From: Auanema rhodensis | Lineage: Eukaryota > Nematoda > Chromadorea > Rhabditida > Rhabditidae | Length of the DNA: 64,000 nucleotides | Direction of reading: 5' to 3' | NCBI GenBank assembly: GCA_964057225.1 | Contig: OZ059899.1 | Span: 496,001-560,000 of the forward strand | Shown here: piece after piece, positions 26,479 to 41,562 of the stretch | How the letters are laid out: each line of letters opens with the position of its first letter | How positions within the stretch are numbered: the first letter of the stretch is position 1 | Program-made: the position numbers and the translations under genes | Notes under the pieces: generated by a model | Databases searched by the model: none | Seen by the model: only the letters and a program-made list of their open reading frames with translations | Told to the model about the DNA's origin: nothing

Positions 26479-29400
26479 AGACTAATATGGACATGGGGAA
26501 TCTAATTTTGAAAACCGCATCTCTTTATCTTTCACGTGAAGCGAGTTACATACCAAGTGCACATCACGTGTACATTTAATTAGCATAAATTAAAGTTCAC
26601 GTAAATTTCAAAGTCATGGTTACCATGAACCAATATCGATAAAAATTTGTTTTTAGACTAATATGGACATGGGGAATCTAATTTTGAAAACCGCATCTCT
26701 TTATCTTTCACGTGAAGCGAGTTACATACCAAGTGCACATCACGTGTACATTTAATTAGCATAAATTAAAGTTCACGTAAATTTCAAAGTCATGGTTACC
26801 ATGAACCAATATCAATAAAAATTTGTTTTTAGACTAATATGGACATGGGGAATCTAATTTTGAAAACCGCATCTCTTTATCTTTCACGTGAAGCGAGTTA
26901 CATACCAAGTGCACATCACGTGTACATTTAATTAGCATAAATTAAAGTTCACGTAAATTTCAAAGTCATGGTTACCATGAACCAATATCAATAAAAATTT
27001 GTTTTTAGACTAATATGGACATGGGGAATCTAATTTTGAAAACCGCATCTCTTTATCTTTCACGTGAAGCGAGTTACATACCAAGTGCACATCACGTGTA
27101 CATTTAATTAGCATAAATTAAAGTTCACGTAAATTTCAAAGTCATGGTTACCATGCACCAATATCAATAAAAATTTGTTTTTAGACTAATATGGACATGG
27201 GGAATCTAATTTTGAAAACCGCATCTCTTTATCTTTCACGTGAAGCGAGTTACATACCAAGTGCACATCACGTGTACATTTAATTAGCATAAATTAAAGT
27301 TCACGTAAATTTCAAAGTCATGGTTACCATGAACCAATATCAATAAAAATTTGTTTTTAGACTAATATGGACATGGGGAATCTAATTTTGAAAACCGCAT
27401 CTCTTTATCTTTCACGTGAAGCGAGTTACATACCAAGTGCACATCACGTGTACATTTAATTAGCATAAATTAAAGTTCACGTAAATTTCAAAGTCATGGT
27501 TACCATGAACCAATATCAATAAAAATTTGTTTTTAGACTAATATGGACATGGGGAATCTAATTTTGAAAACCGCATTTCTTTATCTTTCACGTGAAGCGA
27601 GTTACATACCAAGTGCACATCACGTGTACATTTAATTAGCATAAATTAAAGTTCACGTAAATTTCAAAGTCATGGTTACCATGCACCAATATCAATAAAA
27701 ATTTGTTTTTAGACTAATATGGACATGGGGAATCTAATTTTGAAAACCGCATCTCTTTATCTTTCAGGTGAAGCGAGTTACATACCAAGTGCACATCACG
27801 TGTACATTTAATTAGCATAAATTAAAGTTCACGTAAATTTCAAAGTCATGGTTACCATGAACCAATATCAATAAAAATTTGTTTTTAGACTAATATGGAC
27901 ATGGGGAATCTAATTTTGAAAACCGCATCTCTTTATCTTTCACGTGAAGCGAGTTACATACCAAGTGCACATCACGTGTACATTTAATTAGCATAAATTA
28001 AAGTTCACGTAAATTTCAAAGTCATGGTTACCATGAACCAATATCAATAAAAATTTGTTTTTAGACTAATATGGACATGGGGAATCTAATTTTGAAAACC
28101 GCATCTCTTTATCTTTCACGTGAAGCGAGTTACATACCAAGTGCACATCACGTGTACATTTAATTAGCATAAATTAAAGTTCACGTAAATTTCAAAGTCA
28201 TGGTTACCATGCACCAATATCAATAAAAATTTGTTTTTAGACTAATATGGACATGGGGAATCTAATTTTGAAAACCGCATCTCTTTATCTTTCACGTGAA
28301 GCGAGTTACATACCAAGTGCACATCACGTGTACATTTAATTAGCATAAATTAAAGTTCACGTAAATTTCAAAGTCATGGTTACCAAGAACCAATATCAAT
28401 AAAAATTTGTTTTTAGACTAATATGGACATGGGGAATCTAATTTTGAAAACCGCATTTCTTTATCTTTCACGTGAAGCGAGTTACATACCAAGTGCACAT
28501 CACGTGTACATTTAATTAGCATAAATTAAAGTTCACGTAAATTTCAAAGTCATGGTTACCATGCACCAATATCAATAAAAATTTGTTTTTAGACTAATAT
28601 GGACATGGGGAATCTAATTTTGAAAACCGCATCTCTTTATCTTTCACGTGAAGCGAGTTACATACCAAGTGCACATCACGTGTACATTTAATTAGCATAA
28701 ATTAAAGTTCACGTAAATTTCAAAGTCATGGTTACCAAGAACCAATATCAATAAAAATTTGTTTTTAGACTAATATGGACATGGGGAATCTAATTTTGAA
28801 AACCGCATTTCTTTATCTTTCACGTGAAGCGAGTTACATACCAAGTGCACATCACGTGTACATTTAATTAGCATAAATTAAAGTTCACGTAAATTTCAAA
28901 GTCATGGTTACCATGCACCAATATCAATAAAAATTTGTTTTTAGACTAATATGGACATGGGGAATCTAATTTTGAAAACCGCATCTCTTTATCTTTCACG
29001 TGAAGCGAGTTACATACCAAGTGCACATCACGTGTACATTTAATTAGCATAAATTAAAGTTCACGTAAATTTCAAAGTCATGGTTACTATGCACCAATAT
29101 CAATAAAAATTTGTTTTTAGACTAATATGGACATGGGGAATCTAATTTTGAAAACCGCATCTCTTTATCTTTCACGTGAAGCGAGTTACATACCAAGTGC
29201 ACATCACGTGTACATTTAATTAGCATAAATTAAAGTTCACGTAAATTTCAAAGTCATGGTTACCATGCACCAATATCAATAAAAATTTGTTTTTAGACTA
29301 ATATGGACATGGGGAATCTGATTTTGAAAACCGCATCTCTTTATCTTTCACGTGAAGCGAGTTACATACCAAGTGCACATCACGTGTACATTTAATTAGC

Positions 29401-32400
29401 ATAAATTAAAGTTCACGTAAATTTCAAAGTCATGGTTACCATGAACCAATATCAATAAAAATTTGTTTTTAGACTAATATGGACATGGGGAATCTAATTT
29501 TGAAAACCGCATCTCTTTATCTTTCACGTGAAGCGAGTTACATACCAAGTGCACATCACGTGTACATTTAATTAGCATAAATTAAAGTTCACGTAAATTT
29601 CAAAGTCATGGTTACCATGAACCAATATCAATAAAAATTTGTTTTTAGACTAATATGGACATGGGGAATCTAATTTTGAAAACCGCATCTCTTTATCTTT
29701 CACGTGAAGCGAGTTACATACCAAGTGCACATCACGTGTACATTTAATTAACATAAATTAAAGTTCACGTAAATTTCAAAGTCATGGTTACCATGAACCA
29801 ATATCAATAAAAATTTGTTTTTAGACTAATATTGACATGGGGAATCTAATTTTGAAAACCGCATCTCTTTATCTTTCACGTGAAGCGAGTTACATACCAA
29901 GTGCACATCACGTGTACATTTAATTAGCATAAATTAAAGTTCACGTAAATTTCAAAGTCATGGTTACCATGAACCAATATCAATAAAAATTTGTTTTTAG
30001 ACTAATATGGACATGGGGAATCTAATTTTGAAAACCGCATCTCTTTATCTTTCACGTGAAGCGAGTTACATACCAAGTGCACATCACGTGTACATTTAAT
30101 TAGCATAAATTAAAGTTCACGTAAATTTCAAAGTCATGGTTACCATGAACCAATATCAATAAAAATTTGTTTTTAGACTAATATGGACATGGGGAATCTA
30201 ATTTTGAAAACCGCATCTCTTTATCTTTCACGTGAAGCGAGTTACATACCAAGTGCACATCACGTGTACATTTAATTAGCATAAATTAAAGTTCACGTAA
30301 ATTTCAAAGTCATGGTTACCATGAACCAATATCAATAAAAATTTGTTTTTAGACTAATATGGACATGGGGAATCTAATTTTGAAAACCGCATCTCTTTAT
30401 CTTTCACGTGAAGCGAGTTACATACCAAGTGCACATCACGTGTACATTTAATTAGCATAAATTAAAGTTCACGTAAATTTCAAAGTCATGGTTACCATGC
30501 ACCAATATCAATAAAAATTTGTTTTTAGACTACTTTTGACTGTTTTTAGACCCATCACGTGTACATTTAATTAGCATAAATTAAAGTTCACGTAAATTTC
30601 AAAGTCATGGTTACCATGCACCAATATCAATAAAAATTTGTTTTTAGACTAATATGGACATGGGGAATCTAATTTTGAAAACCGCATCTCTTTATCTTTC
30701 ACGTGAAGCGAGTTACATACCAAGTGCACATCACGTGTACATTTAATTAGCATAAATTAAAGTTCACGTAAATTTCAAAGTCATGATTACCATGAACTAA
30801 TATCAATAAAAATTTGTTTTTAGACTAATATGGACATGGGGAATCTAATTTTGAAAACCGCATCTCTTTATCTTTCACGTGAAGCGAGTTACATACCAAG
30901 TGCACATCACGTGTACATTTAATTAGCATAAATTAAAGTTCACGTAAATTTCAAAGTCATGGTTACCATGAACCAATATCAATAAAAATTTGTTTTTAGA
31001 CTAATATGGACATGGGGAATCTAATTTTGAAAACCGCATCTCTTTATCTTTCACGTGAAGCGAGTTACATACCAAGTGCACATCACGTGTACATTTAATT
31101 AGCATAAATTAAAGTTCACGTAAATTTCAAAGTCATGGTTACCATGAACCAATATCAATAAAAATTTGTTTTTAGACTAATATGGACATGGGGAATCTAA
31201 TTTTGAAAACCGCATCTCTTTATCTTTCACGTGAAGCGAGTTACATACCAAGTGCACATCACGTGTACATTTAATTAGCATAAATTAAAGTTCACGTAAA
31301 TTTCAAAGTCATGGTTACCATGAACCAATATCAATAAAAATTTGTTTTTAGACTAATATGGACATGGGGAATCTAATTTTGAAAACCGCATCTCTTTATC
31401 TTTCACGTGAAGCGAGTTACATACCAAGTGCACATCACGTGTACATTTAATTAGCATAAATTAAAGTTCACGTAAATTTCAAAGTCATGGTTACCATGCA
31501 CCAATATCAATAAAAATTTGTTTTTAGACTAATATGGACATGGGGAATCTAATTTTGAAAACCGCATCTCTTTATCTTTCACGTGAAGCGAGTTACATAC
31601 CAAGTGCACATCACGTGTACATTTAATTAGCATAAATTAAAGTTCACGTAAATTTCAAAGTCATGGTTACCATGAACCAATATCAATAAAAATTTGTTTT
31701 TAGACTAATATGGACATGGGGAATCTAATTTTGAAAACCGCATCTCTTTATCTTTCACGTGAAGCGAGTTACATACCAAGTGCACATCACGTGTACATTT
31801 AATTAGCATAAATTAAAGTTCACGTAAATTTCAAAGTCATGGTTACCATGAACCAATATCAATAAAAATTTGTTTTTAGACTAATATGGACATGGGGAAT
31901 CTAATTTTGAAAACCGCATTTCTTTATCTTTCACGTGAAGCGAGTTACATACCAAGTGCACATCACGTGTACATTTAATTAGCATAAATTAAAGTTCACG
32001 TAAATTTCAAAGTCATGGTTACCATGCACCAATATCAATAAAAATTTGTTTTTAGACTAATATGGACATGGGGAATCTAATTTTGAAAACCGCATCTCTT
32101 TATCTTTCAGGTGAAGCGAGTTACATACCAAGTGCACATCACGTGTACATTTAATTAGCATAAATTAAAGTTCACGTAAATTTCAAAGTCATGGTTACCA
32201 TGAACCAATATCAATAAAAATTTGTTTTTAGACTAATATGGACATGGGGAATCTAATTTTGAAAACCGCATCTCTTTATCTTTCACGTGAAGCGAGTTAC
32301 ATACCAAGTGCACATCACGTGTACATTTAATTAGCATAAATTAAAGTTCACGTAAATTTCAAAGTCATGGTTACCATGAACCAATATCAATAAAAATTTG

Positions 32401-34140
32401 TTTTTAGACTAATATGGACATGGGGAATCTAATTTTGAAAACCGCATCTCTTTATCTTTCACGTGAAGCGATTTACATACCAAGTGCACATCACGTGTAC
32501 ATTTAATTAGCATAAATTAAAGTTCACGTAAATTTCAAAGTCATGGTTACCATGCACCAATATCAATAAAAATTTGTTTTTAGACTAATATGGACATGGG
32601 GAATCTAATTTTGAAAACCGCATCTCTTTATCTTTCACGTGAAGCGAGTTACATACCAAGTGCACATCACGTGTACATTTAATTAGCATAAATTAAAGTT
32701 CACGTAAATTTCAAAGTCATGGTTACCAAGAACCAATATCAATAAAAATTTGTTTTTAGACTAATATGGACATGGGGAATCTAATTTTGAAAACCGCATT
32801 TCTTTATCTTTCACGTGAAGCGAGTTACATACCAAGTGCACATCACGTGTACATTTAATTAGCATAAATTAAAGTTCACGTAAATTTCAAAGTCATGGTT
32901 ACCATGCACCAATATCAATAAAAATTTGTTTTTAGACTAATATGGACATGGGGAATCTAATTTTGAAAACCGCATCTCTTTATCTTTCACGTGAAGCGAG
33001 TTACATACCAAGTGCACATCACGTGTACATTTAATTAGCATAAATTAAAGTTCACGTAAATTTCAAAGTCATGGTTACCAAGAACCAATATCAATAAAAA
33101 TTTGTTTTTAGACTAATATGGACATGGGGAATCTAATTTTGAAAACCGCATTTCTTTATCTTTCACGTGAAGCGAGTTACATACCAAGTGCACATCACGT
33201 GTACATTTAATTAGCATAAATTAAAGTTCACGTAAATTTCAAAGTCATGGTTACCATGCACCAATATCAATAAAAATTTGTTTTTAGACTAATATGGACA
33301 TGGGGAATCTAATTTTGAAAACCGCATCTCTTTATCTTTCACGTGAAGCGAGTTACATACCAAGTGCACATCACGTGTACATTTAATTAGCATAAATTAA
33401 AGTTCACGTAAATTTCAAAGTCATGGTTACTATGCACCAATATCAATAAAAATTTGTTTTTAGACTAATATGGACATGGGGAATCTAATTTTGAAAACCG
33501 CATCTCTTTATCTTTCACGTGAAGCGAGTTACATACCAAGTGCACATCACGTGTACATTTAATTAGCATAAATTAAAGTTCACGTAAATTTCAAAGTCAT
33601 GGTTACCATGCACCAATATCAATAAAAATTTGTTTTTAGACTAATATGGACATGGGGAATCTGATTTTGAAAACCGCATCTCTTTATCTTTCACGTGAAG
33701 CGAGTTACATACCAAGTGCACATCACGTGTACATTTAATTAGCATAAATTAAAGTTCACGTAAATTTCAAAGTCATGGTTACCATGAACCAATATCAATA
33801 AAAATTTGTTTTTAGACTAATATGGACATGGGGAATCTAATTTTGAAAACCGCATCTCTTTATCTTTCACGTGAAGCGAGTTACATACCAAGTGCACATC
33901 ACGTGTACATTTAATTAGCATAAATTAAAGTTCACGTAAATTTCAAAGTCATGGTTACCATGAACCAATATCAATAAAAATTTGTTTTTAGACTAATATG
34001 GACATGGGGAATCTAATTTTGAAAACCGCATCTCTTTATCTTTCACGTGAAGCGAGTTACATACCAAGTGCACATCACGTGTACATTTAATTAACATAAA
34101 TTAAAGTTCACGTAAATTTCAAAGTCATGGTTACCATGAA
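26303..34140 (+). repeat. Large HOR, 4343-bp period, two copies
   Basis: Many markers repeat at exactly 4343 bp (24 x 176 + 119): TGATTACC 26441/30784, CTTTCAGGTG 27761/32104, TACCAAG 28381/32724 and 28733/33076, the TTACTATG monomer 29081/33424, and TTAACA 29748/34091. The first copy is 26303-30645 and includes the short monomer at its end. The second starts at 30646 and is disrupted near 34.14 kb by an internal 880-bp duplication. Confidence 0.85.
30527..30645 (+). repeat. 119-bp short monomer, copy 2
   Basis: Same deletion and patch as copy 1. It lies 10503 bp after it, which equals 119 + 59 x 176. It ends the first 4343-bp HOR copy, and the second copy begins in the next monomer. Confidence 0.9.
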
Positions 34141-35045
34141 CCAATATCAATAAAAATTAGTTTTAAGACTAATATGGACATGGGGAATCTAATTTTGAAA
34201 ACCGCATCTCTTTATCTTTCACGTGAAGCGAGTTACATACCAAGTGCACATCACGTGTACATTTAATTAGCATAAATTAAAGTTCACGTAAATTTCAAAG
34301 TCATGGTTACTATGCACCAATATCAATAAAAATTTGTTTTTAGACTAATATGGACATGGGGAATCTAATTTTGAAAACCGCATCTCTTTATCTTTCACGT
34401 GAAGCGAGTTACATACCAAGTGCACATCACGTGTACATTTAATTAGCATAAATTAAAGTTCACGTAAATTTCAAAGTCATGGTTACCATGCACCAATATC
34501 AATAAAAATTTGTTTTTAGACTAATATGGACATGGGGAATCTGATTTTGAAAACCGCATCTCTTTATCTTTCACGTGAAGCGAGTTACATACCAAGTGCA
34601 CATCACGTGTACATTTAATTAGCATAAATTAAAGTTCACGTAAATTTCAAAGTCATGGTTACCATGAACCAATATCAATAAAAATTTGTTTTTAGACTAA
34701 TATGGACATGGGGAATCTAATTTTGAAAACCGCATCTCTTTATCTTTCACGTGAAGCGAGTTACATACCAAGTGCACATCACGTGTACATTTAATTAGCA
34801 TAAATTAAAGTTCACGTAAATTTCAAAGTCATGGTTACCATGAACCAATATCAATAAAAATTTGTTTTTAGACTAATATGGACATGGGGAATCTAATTTT
34901 GAAAACCGCATCTCTTTATCTTTCACGTGAAGCGAGTTACATACCAAGTGCACATCACGTGTACATTTAATTAACATAAATTAAAGTTCACGTAAATTTC
35001 AAAGTCATGGTTACCATGAACCAATATCAATAAAAATTTGTTTTT
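33286..35045 (+). repeat. Five-monomer duplication (880 bp x 2)
   Basis: The TTACTATG (33424, 34304), CTGATTTTGA (33661, 34541) and TTAACA (34091, 34971) variants repeat at 880 bp. The join at about 34155-34170 carries TTAGTTTTAAGACT, two changes from consensus, absent at the end of the second copy. The same duplicated pair appears at about 39.0-40.7 kb, so it predates amplification of the 5694-bp unit. Confidence 0.8.
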
Positions 35046-35749
35046 AGACTAATATGGACATGGGGAATCTAATTTTGAAAACCGCATTTCTTTATCTTTC
35101 ACGTGAAGCGAGTTACATACCAAGTGCACATCACGTGTACATTTAATTAGCATAAATTAAAGTTCACGTAAATTTCAAAGTCATGGTTACCATGCACCAA
35201 TATCAATAAAAATTTGTTTTTAGACTAATATGGACATGGGGAATCTAATTTTGAAAACCACATCTCTTTATCTTTCACGTGAAGCGAGTTACATACCAAG
35301 TGCACATCACGTGTACATTTAATTAGCATAAATTAAAGTTCACGTAAATTTCAAAGTCATGGTTACCATGAACCAATATCAATAAAAATTTGTTTTTAGA
35401 CTAATATGGACATGGGGAATCTAATTTTGAAAACCGCATCTCTTTATCTTTCACGTGAAGCGAGTTACATACCAAGTGCACATCACGTGTACATTTAATT
35501 AGCATAAATTAAAGTTCACGTAAATTTCAAAGTCATGGTTACCATGAACCAATATCAATAAAAATTTGTTTTTAGACTAATATGGACATGGGGAATCTAA
35601 TTTTGAAAACCGCATCTCTTTATCTTTCACGTGAAGCGAGTTACATACCAAGTGCACATCACGTGTACATTTAATTAGCATAAATTAAAGTTCACGTAAA
35701 TTTCAAAGTCATGGTTACCATGCACCAATATCAATAAAAATTCGTTTTT

Positions 35750-35868
35750 AGACTACTTTTGACTGTTTTTAGACCCATCACGTGTACATTTAATTAGCAT
35801 AAATTAAAGTTCACGTAAATTTCAAAGTCATGGTTACCATGCACCAATATCAATAAAAATTTGTTTTT
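35750..35868 (+). repeat. 119-bp short monomer, copy 3
   Basis: Same joins and patch. The monomer just upstream has TTCGTTTTT in place of TTTGTTTTT. It is 5223 bp after copy 2 (119 + 29 x 176) and opens the 5694-bp HOR. Confidence 0.9.
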
Positions 35869-38332
35869 AGACTAATATGGACATGGGGAATCTAATTTTG
35901 AAAACCGCATCTCTTTATCTTTCACGTGAAGCGAGTTACATACCAAGTGCACATCACGTGTACATTTAATTAGCATAAATTAAAGTTCACGTAAATTTCA
36001 AAGTCATGATTACCATGAACTAATATCAATAAAAATTTGTTTTTAGACTAATATGGACATGGGGAATCTAATTTTGAAAACCGCATCTCTTTATCTTTCA
36101 CGTGAAGCGAGTCACATACCAAGTGCACATCACGTGTACATTTAATTAGCATAAATTAAAGTTCACGTAAATTTCAAAGTCATGGTTACCATGAACCAAT
36201 ATCATTAAAAATTTGTTTTTAGACTAATATGGACATGGGGAATCTAATTTTGAAAACCGCATCTCTTTATCTTTCACGTGAAGCGAGTTACATACCAAGT
36301 GCACATCACGTGTACATTTAATTAGCATAAATTAAAGTTCACGTAAATTTCAAAGTCATGGTTACCATGAACCAATATCAATAAAAATTTGTTTTTAGAC
36401 TAATATGGACATGGGGAATCTAATTTTGAAAACCGCATCTCTTTATCTTTCACGTGAAGCGAGTTACATACCAAGTGCACATCACGTGTACATTTAATTA
36501 GCATAAATTAAAGTTCACGTAAATTTCAAAGTCATGGTTACCATGAACCAATATCAATAAAAATTTGTTTTTAGACTAATATGGACATGGGGAATCTAAT
36601 TTTGAAAACCGCATCTCTTTATCTTTCACGTGAAGCGAGTTACATACCAAGTGCACATCACGTGTACATTTAATTAGCATAAATCAAAGTTCACGTAAAT
36701 TTCAAAGTCATGGTTACCATGAACCAATATCAATAAAAATTTGTTTTTAGACTAATATGGACATGGGGAATCTAATTTTGAAAACCGCATCTCTTTATCT
36801 TTCACGTGAAGCGAGTTACATACCAAGTGCACATCACGTGTACATTTAATTAGCATAAATTAAAGTTCACGTAAATTTCAAAGTCATGGTTACCATGCAC
36901 CAATATCAATAAAAATTTGTTTTTAGACTAATATGGACATGGGGAATCTAATTTTGAAAACCGCATCTCTTTATCTTTCACGTGAAGCGAGTTACATACC
37001 AAGTGCACATCACGTGTACATTTAATTAGCATAAATTAAAGTTCACGTAAATTTCAAAGTCATGGTTACCATGAACCAATATCAATAAAAATTTGTTTTT
37101 AGACTAATATGGACATGGGGAATCTAATTTTGAAAACCGCATCTCTTTATCTTTCACGTGAAGCGAGTTACATACCAAGTGCACATCACGTGTACATTTA
37201 ATTAGCATAAATTAAAGTTCACGTAAATTTCAAAGTCATGGTTACCATGAACCAATATCAATAAAAATTTGTTTTTAGACTAATATGGACATGGGGAATC
37301 TAATTTTGAAAACCGCATCTCTTTATCTTTCACGTGAAGCGAGTTACATACCAAGTGCACATCACGTGTACATTTAATTAGCATAAATTAAAGTTCACGT
37401 AAATTTCAAAGTCATGGTTACCATGAACCAATATCAATAAAAATTTGTTTTTAGACTAATATGGACATGGGGAATCTAATTTTGAAAACCGCATCTCTTT
37501 ATCTTTCACGTGAAGCGAGTTACATACCAAGTGCACATCACGTGTACATTTAATTAGCATAAATTAAAGTTCACGTAAATTTCAAAGTCATGGTTACCAT
37601 GAACCAATATCAATAAAAATTTGTTTTTAGACTAATATGGACATGGGGAATCTAATTTTGAAAACCGCATCTCTATATCTTTCACGTGAAGCGAGTTACA
37701 TACCAAGTGCACATCACGTGTACATTTAATTAGCATAAATTAAAGTTCACGTAAATTTCAAAGTCATGGTTACCATGCACCAATATCAATAAAAATTTGT
37801 TTTTAGACTAATATGGACATGGGGAATCTAATTTTGAAAACCGCATCTCTTTATCTTTCACGTGAAGCGAGTTACATACCAAGTGCACATCACGTGTACA
37901 TTTAATTAGCATAAATTAAAGTTCACGTAAATTTCAAAGTCATGGTTACCATGAACCAATATCAATAAAAATTTGTTTTTAGACTAATATGGACATGGGG
38001 AATCTAATTTTGAAAACCGCATCTCTTTATCTTTCACGTGAAGCGAGTTACATACCAAGTGCACATCACGTGTACATTTAATTAGCATAAATTAAAGTTC
38101 ACGTAAATTTCAAAGTCATGGTTACCATGAACCAATATCAATAAAAATTTGTTTTTAGACTAATATGGACATGGGGAATCTAATTTTGAAAACCGCATCT
38201 CTTTATCTTTCACGTGAAGCGAGTTACATACCAAGTGCACATCACGTGTACATTTAATTAGCATAAATTAAAGTTCACGTAAATTTCAAAGTCATGGTTA
38301 CCATGCACCAATATCAATAAAAATTTGTTTTT

Positions 38333-38451
38333 AGACTACTTTTGACTGTTTTTAGACCCATCACGTGTACATTTAATTAGCATAAATTAAAGTTCACGTA
38401 AATTTCAAAGTCATGGTTACCATGCACCAATATCAATAAAAATTTGTTTTT
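38333..38451 (+). repeat. 119-bp short monomer, copy 4
   Basis: Same structure as the others. It lies 2583 bp after copy 3 (119 + 14 x 176), inside the first 5694-bp unit. It is followed two monomers later by the TTTATATTTC variant. Confidence 0.9.
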
Positions 38452-41443
38452 AGACTAATATGGACATGGGGAATCTAATTTTGAAAACCGCATCTCTTTA
38501 TCTTTCACGTGAAGCGAGTTACATACCAAGTGCACATCACGTGTACATTTAATTAGCATAAATTAAAGTTCACGTAAATTTCAAAGTCATGGTTACCATG
38601 AACCAATATCAATAAAAATTTGTTTTTAGACTAATATGGACATGGGGAATCTAATTTTGAAAACCGCATCTCTTTATATTTCACGTGAAGCGAGTTACAT
38701 ACCAAGTGCACATCACGTGTACATTTAATTAGCATAAATTAAAGTTCACGTAAATTTCAAAGTCATGGTTACCATGAACCAATATCAATAAAAATTTGTT
38801 TTTAGACTAATATGGACATGGGGAATCTAATTTTGAAAACCGCATCTCTTTATCTTTCACGTGAAGCGAGTTACATACCAAGTGCACATCACGTGTACAT
38901 TTAATTAGCATAAATTAAAGTTCACGTAAATTTCAAAGTCATGGTTACCATGCACCAATATCAATAAAAATTTGTTTTTAGACTAATATGGACATGGGGA
39001 ATCTAATTTTGAAAACCGCATCTCTTTATCTTTCACGTGAAGCGAGTTACATACCAAGTGCACATCACGTGTACATTTAATTAGCATAAATTAAAGTTCA
39101 CGTAAATTTCAAAGTCATGGTTACTATGCACCAATATCAATAAAAATTTGTTTTTAGACTAATATGGACATGGGGAATCTAATTTTGAAAACCGCATCTC
39201 TTTATCTTTCACGTGAAGCGAGTTACATACCAAGTGCACATCACGTGTACATTTAATTAGCATAAATTAAAGTTCACGTAAATTTCAAAGTCATGGTTAC
39301 CATGCACCAATATCAATAAAAATTTGTTTTTAGACTAATATGGACATGGGGAATCTGATTTTGAAAACCGCATCTCTTTATCTTTCACGTGAAGCGAGTT
39401 ACATACCAAGTGCACATCACGTGTACATTTAATTAGCATAAATTAAAGTTCACGTAAATTTCAAAGTCATGGTTACCATGAACCAATATCAATAAAAATT
39501 TGTTTTTAGACTAATATGGACATGGGGAATCTAATTTTGAAAACCGCATCTCTTTATCTTTCACGTGAAGCGAGTTACATACCAAGTGCACATCACGTGT
39601 ACATTTAATTAGCATAAATTAAAGTTCACGTAAATTTCAAAGTCATGGTTACCATGAACCAATATCAATAAAAATTTGTTTTTAGACTAATATGGACATG
39701 GGGAATCTAATTTTGAAAACCGCATCTCTTTATCTTTCACGTGAAGCGAGTTACATACCAAGTGCACATCACGTGTACATTTAATTAACATAAATTAAAG
39801 TTCACGTAAATTTCAAAGTCATGGTTACCATGAACCAATATCAATAAAAATTAGTTTTTAGACTAATATGGACATGGGGAATCTAATTTTGAAAACCGCA
39901 TCTCTTTATCTTTCACGTGAAGCGAGTTACATACCAAGTGCACATCACGTGTACATTTAATTAGCATAAATTAAAGTTCACGTAAATTTCAAAGTCATGG
40001 TTACTATGCACCAATATCAATAAAAATTTGTTTTTAGACTAATATGGACATGGGGAATCTAATTTTGAAAACCGCATCTCTTTATCTTTCACGTGAAGCG
40101 AGTTACATACCAAGTGCACATCACGTGTACATTTAATTAGCATAAATTAAAGTTCACGTAAATTTCAAAGTCATGGTTACCATGCACCAATATCAATAAA
40201 AATTTGTTTTTAGACTAATATGGACATGGGGAATCTGATTTTGAAAACCGCATCTCTTTATCTTTCACGTGAAGCGAGTTACATACCAAGTGCACATCAC
40301 GTGTACATTTAATTAGCATAAATTAAAGTTCACGTAAATTTCAAAGTCATGGTTACCATGAACCAATATCAATAAAAATTTGTTTTTAGACTAATATGGA
40401 CATGGGGAATCTAATTTTGAAAACCGCATCTCTTTATCTTTCACGTGAAGCGAGTTACATACCAAGTGCACATCACGTGTACATTTAATTAGCATAAATT
40501 AAAGTTCACGTAAATTTCAAAGTCATGGTTACCATGAACCAATATCAATAAAAATTTGTTTTTAGACTAATATGGACATGGGGAATCTAATTTTGAAAAC
40601 CGCATCTCTTTATCTTTCACGTGAAGCGAGTTACATACCAAGTGCACATCACGTGTACATTTAATTAACATAAATTAAAGTTCACGTAAATTTCAAAGTC
40701 ATGGTTACCATGAACCAATATCAATAAAAATTTGTTTTTAGACTAATATGGACATGGGGAATCTAATTTTGAAAACCGCATTTCTTTATCTTTCACGTGA
40801 AGCGAGTTACATACCAAGTGCACATCACGTGTACATTTAATTAGCATAAATTAAAGTTCACGTAAATTTCAAAGTCATGGTTACCATGCACCAATATCAA
40901 TAAAAATTTGTTTTTAGACTAATATGGACATGGGGAATCTAATTTTGAAAACCACATCTCTTTATCTTTCACGTGAAGCGAGTTACATACCAAGTGCACA
41001 TCACGTGTACATTTAATTAGCATAAATTAAAGTTCACGTAAATTTCAAAGTCATGGTTACCATGAACCAATATCAATAAAAATTTGTTTTTAGACTAATA
41101 TGGACATGGGGAATCTAATTTTGAAAACCGCATCTCTTTATCTTTCACGTGAAGCGAGTTACATACCAAGTGCACATCACGTGTACATTTAATTAGCATA
41201 AATTAAAGTTCACGTAAATTTCAAAGTCATGGTTACCATGAACCAATATCAATAAAAATTTGTTTTTAGACTAATATGGACATGGGGAATCTAATTTTGA
41301 AAACCGCATCTCTTTATCTTTCACGTGAAGCGAGTTACATACCAAGTGCACATCACGTGTACATTTAATTAGCATAAATTAAAGTTCACGTAAATTTCAA
41401 AGTCATGGTTACCATGCACCAATATCAATAAAAATTTGTTTTT

Positions 41444-41562
41444 AGACTACTTTTGACTGTTTTTAGACCCATCACGTGTACATTTAATTAGCATAAATTA
41501 AAGTTCACGTAAATTTCAAAGTCATGGTTACCATGCACCAATATCAATAAAAATTTGTTTTT
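41444..41562 (+). repeat. 119-bp short monomer, copy 5
   Basis: Same structure. It lies 3111 bp after copy 4 (119 + 17 x 176) and starts the second 5694-bp unit. Confidence 0.9.
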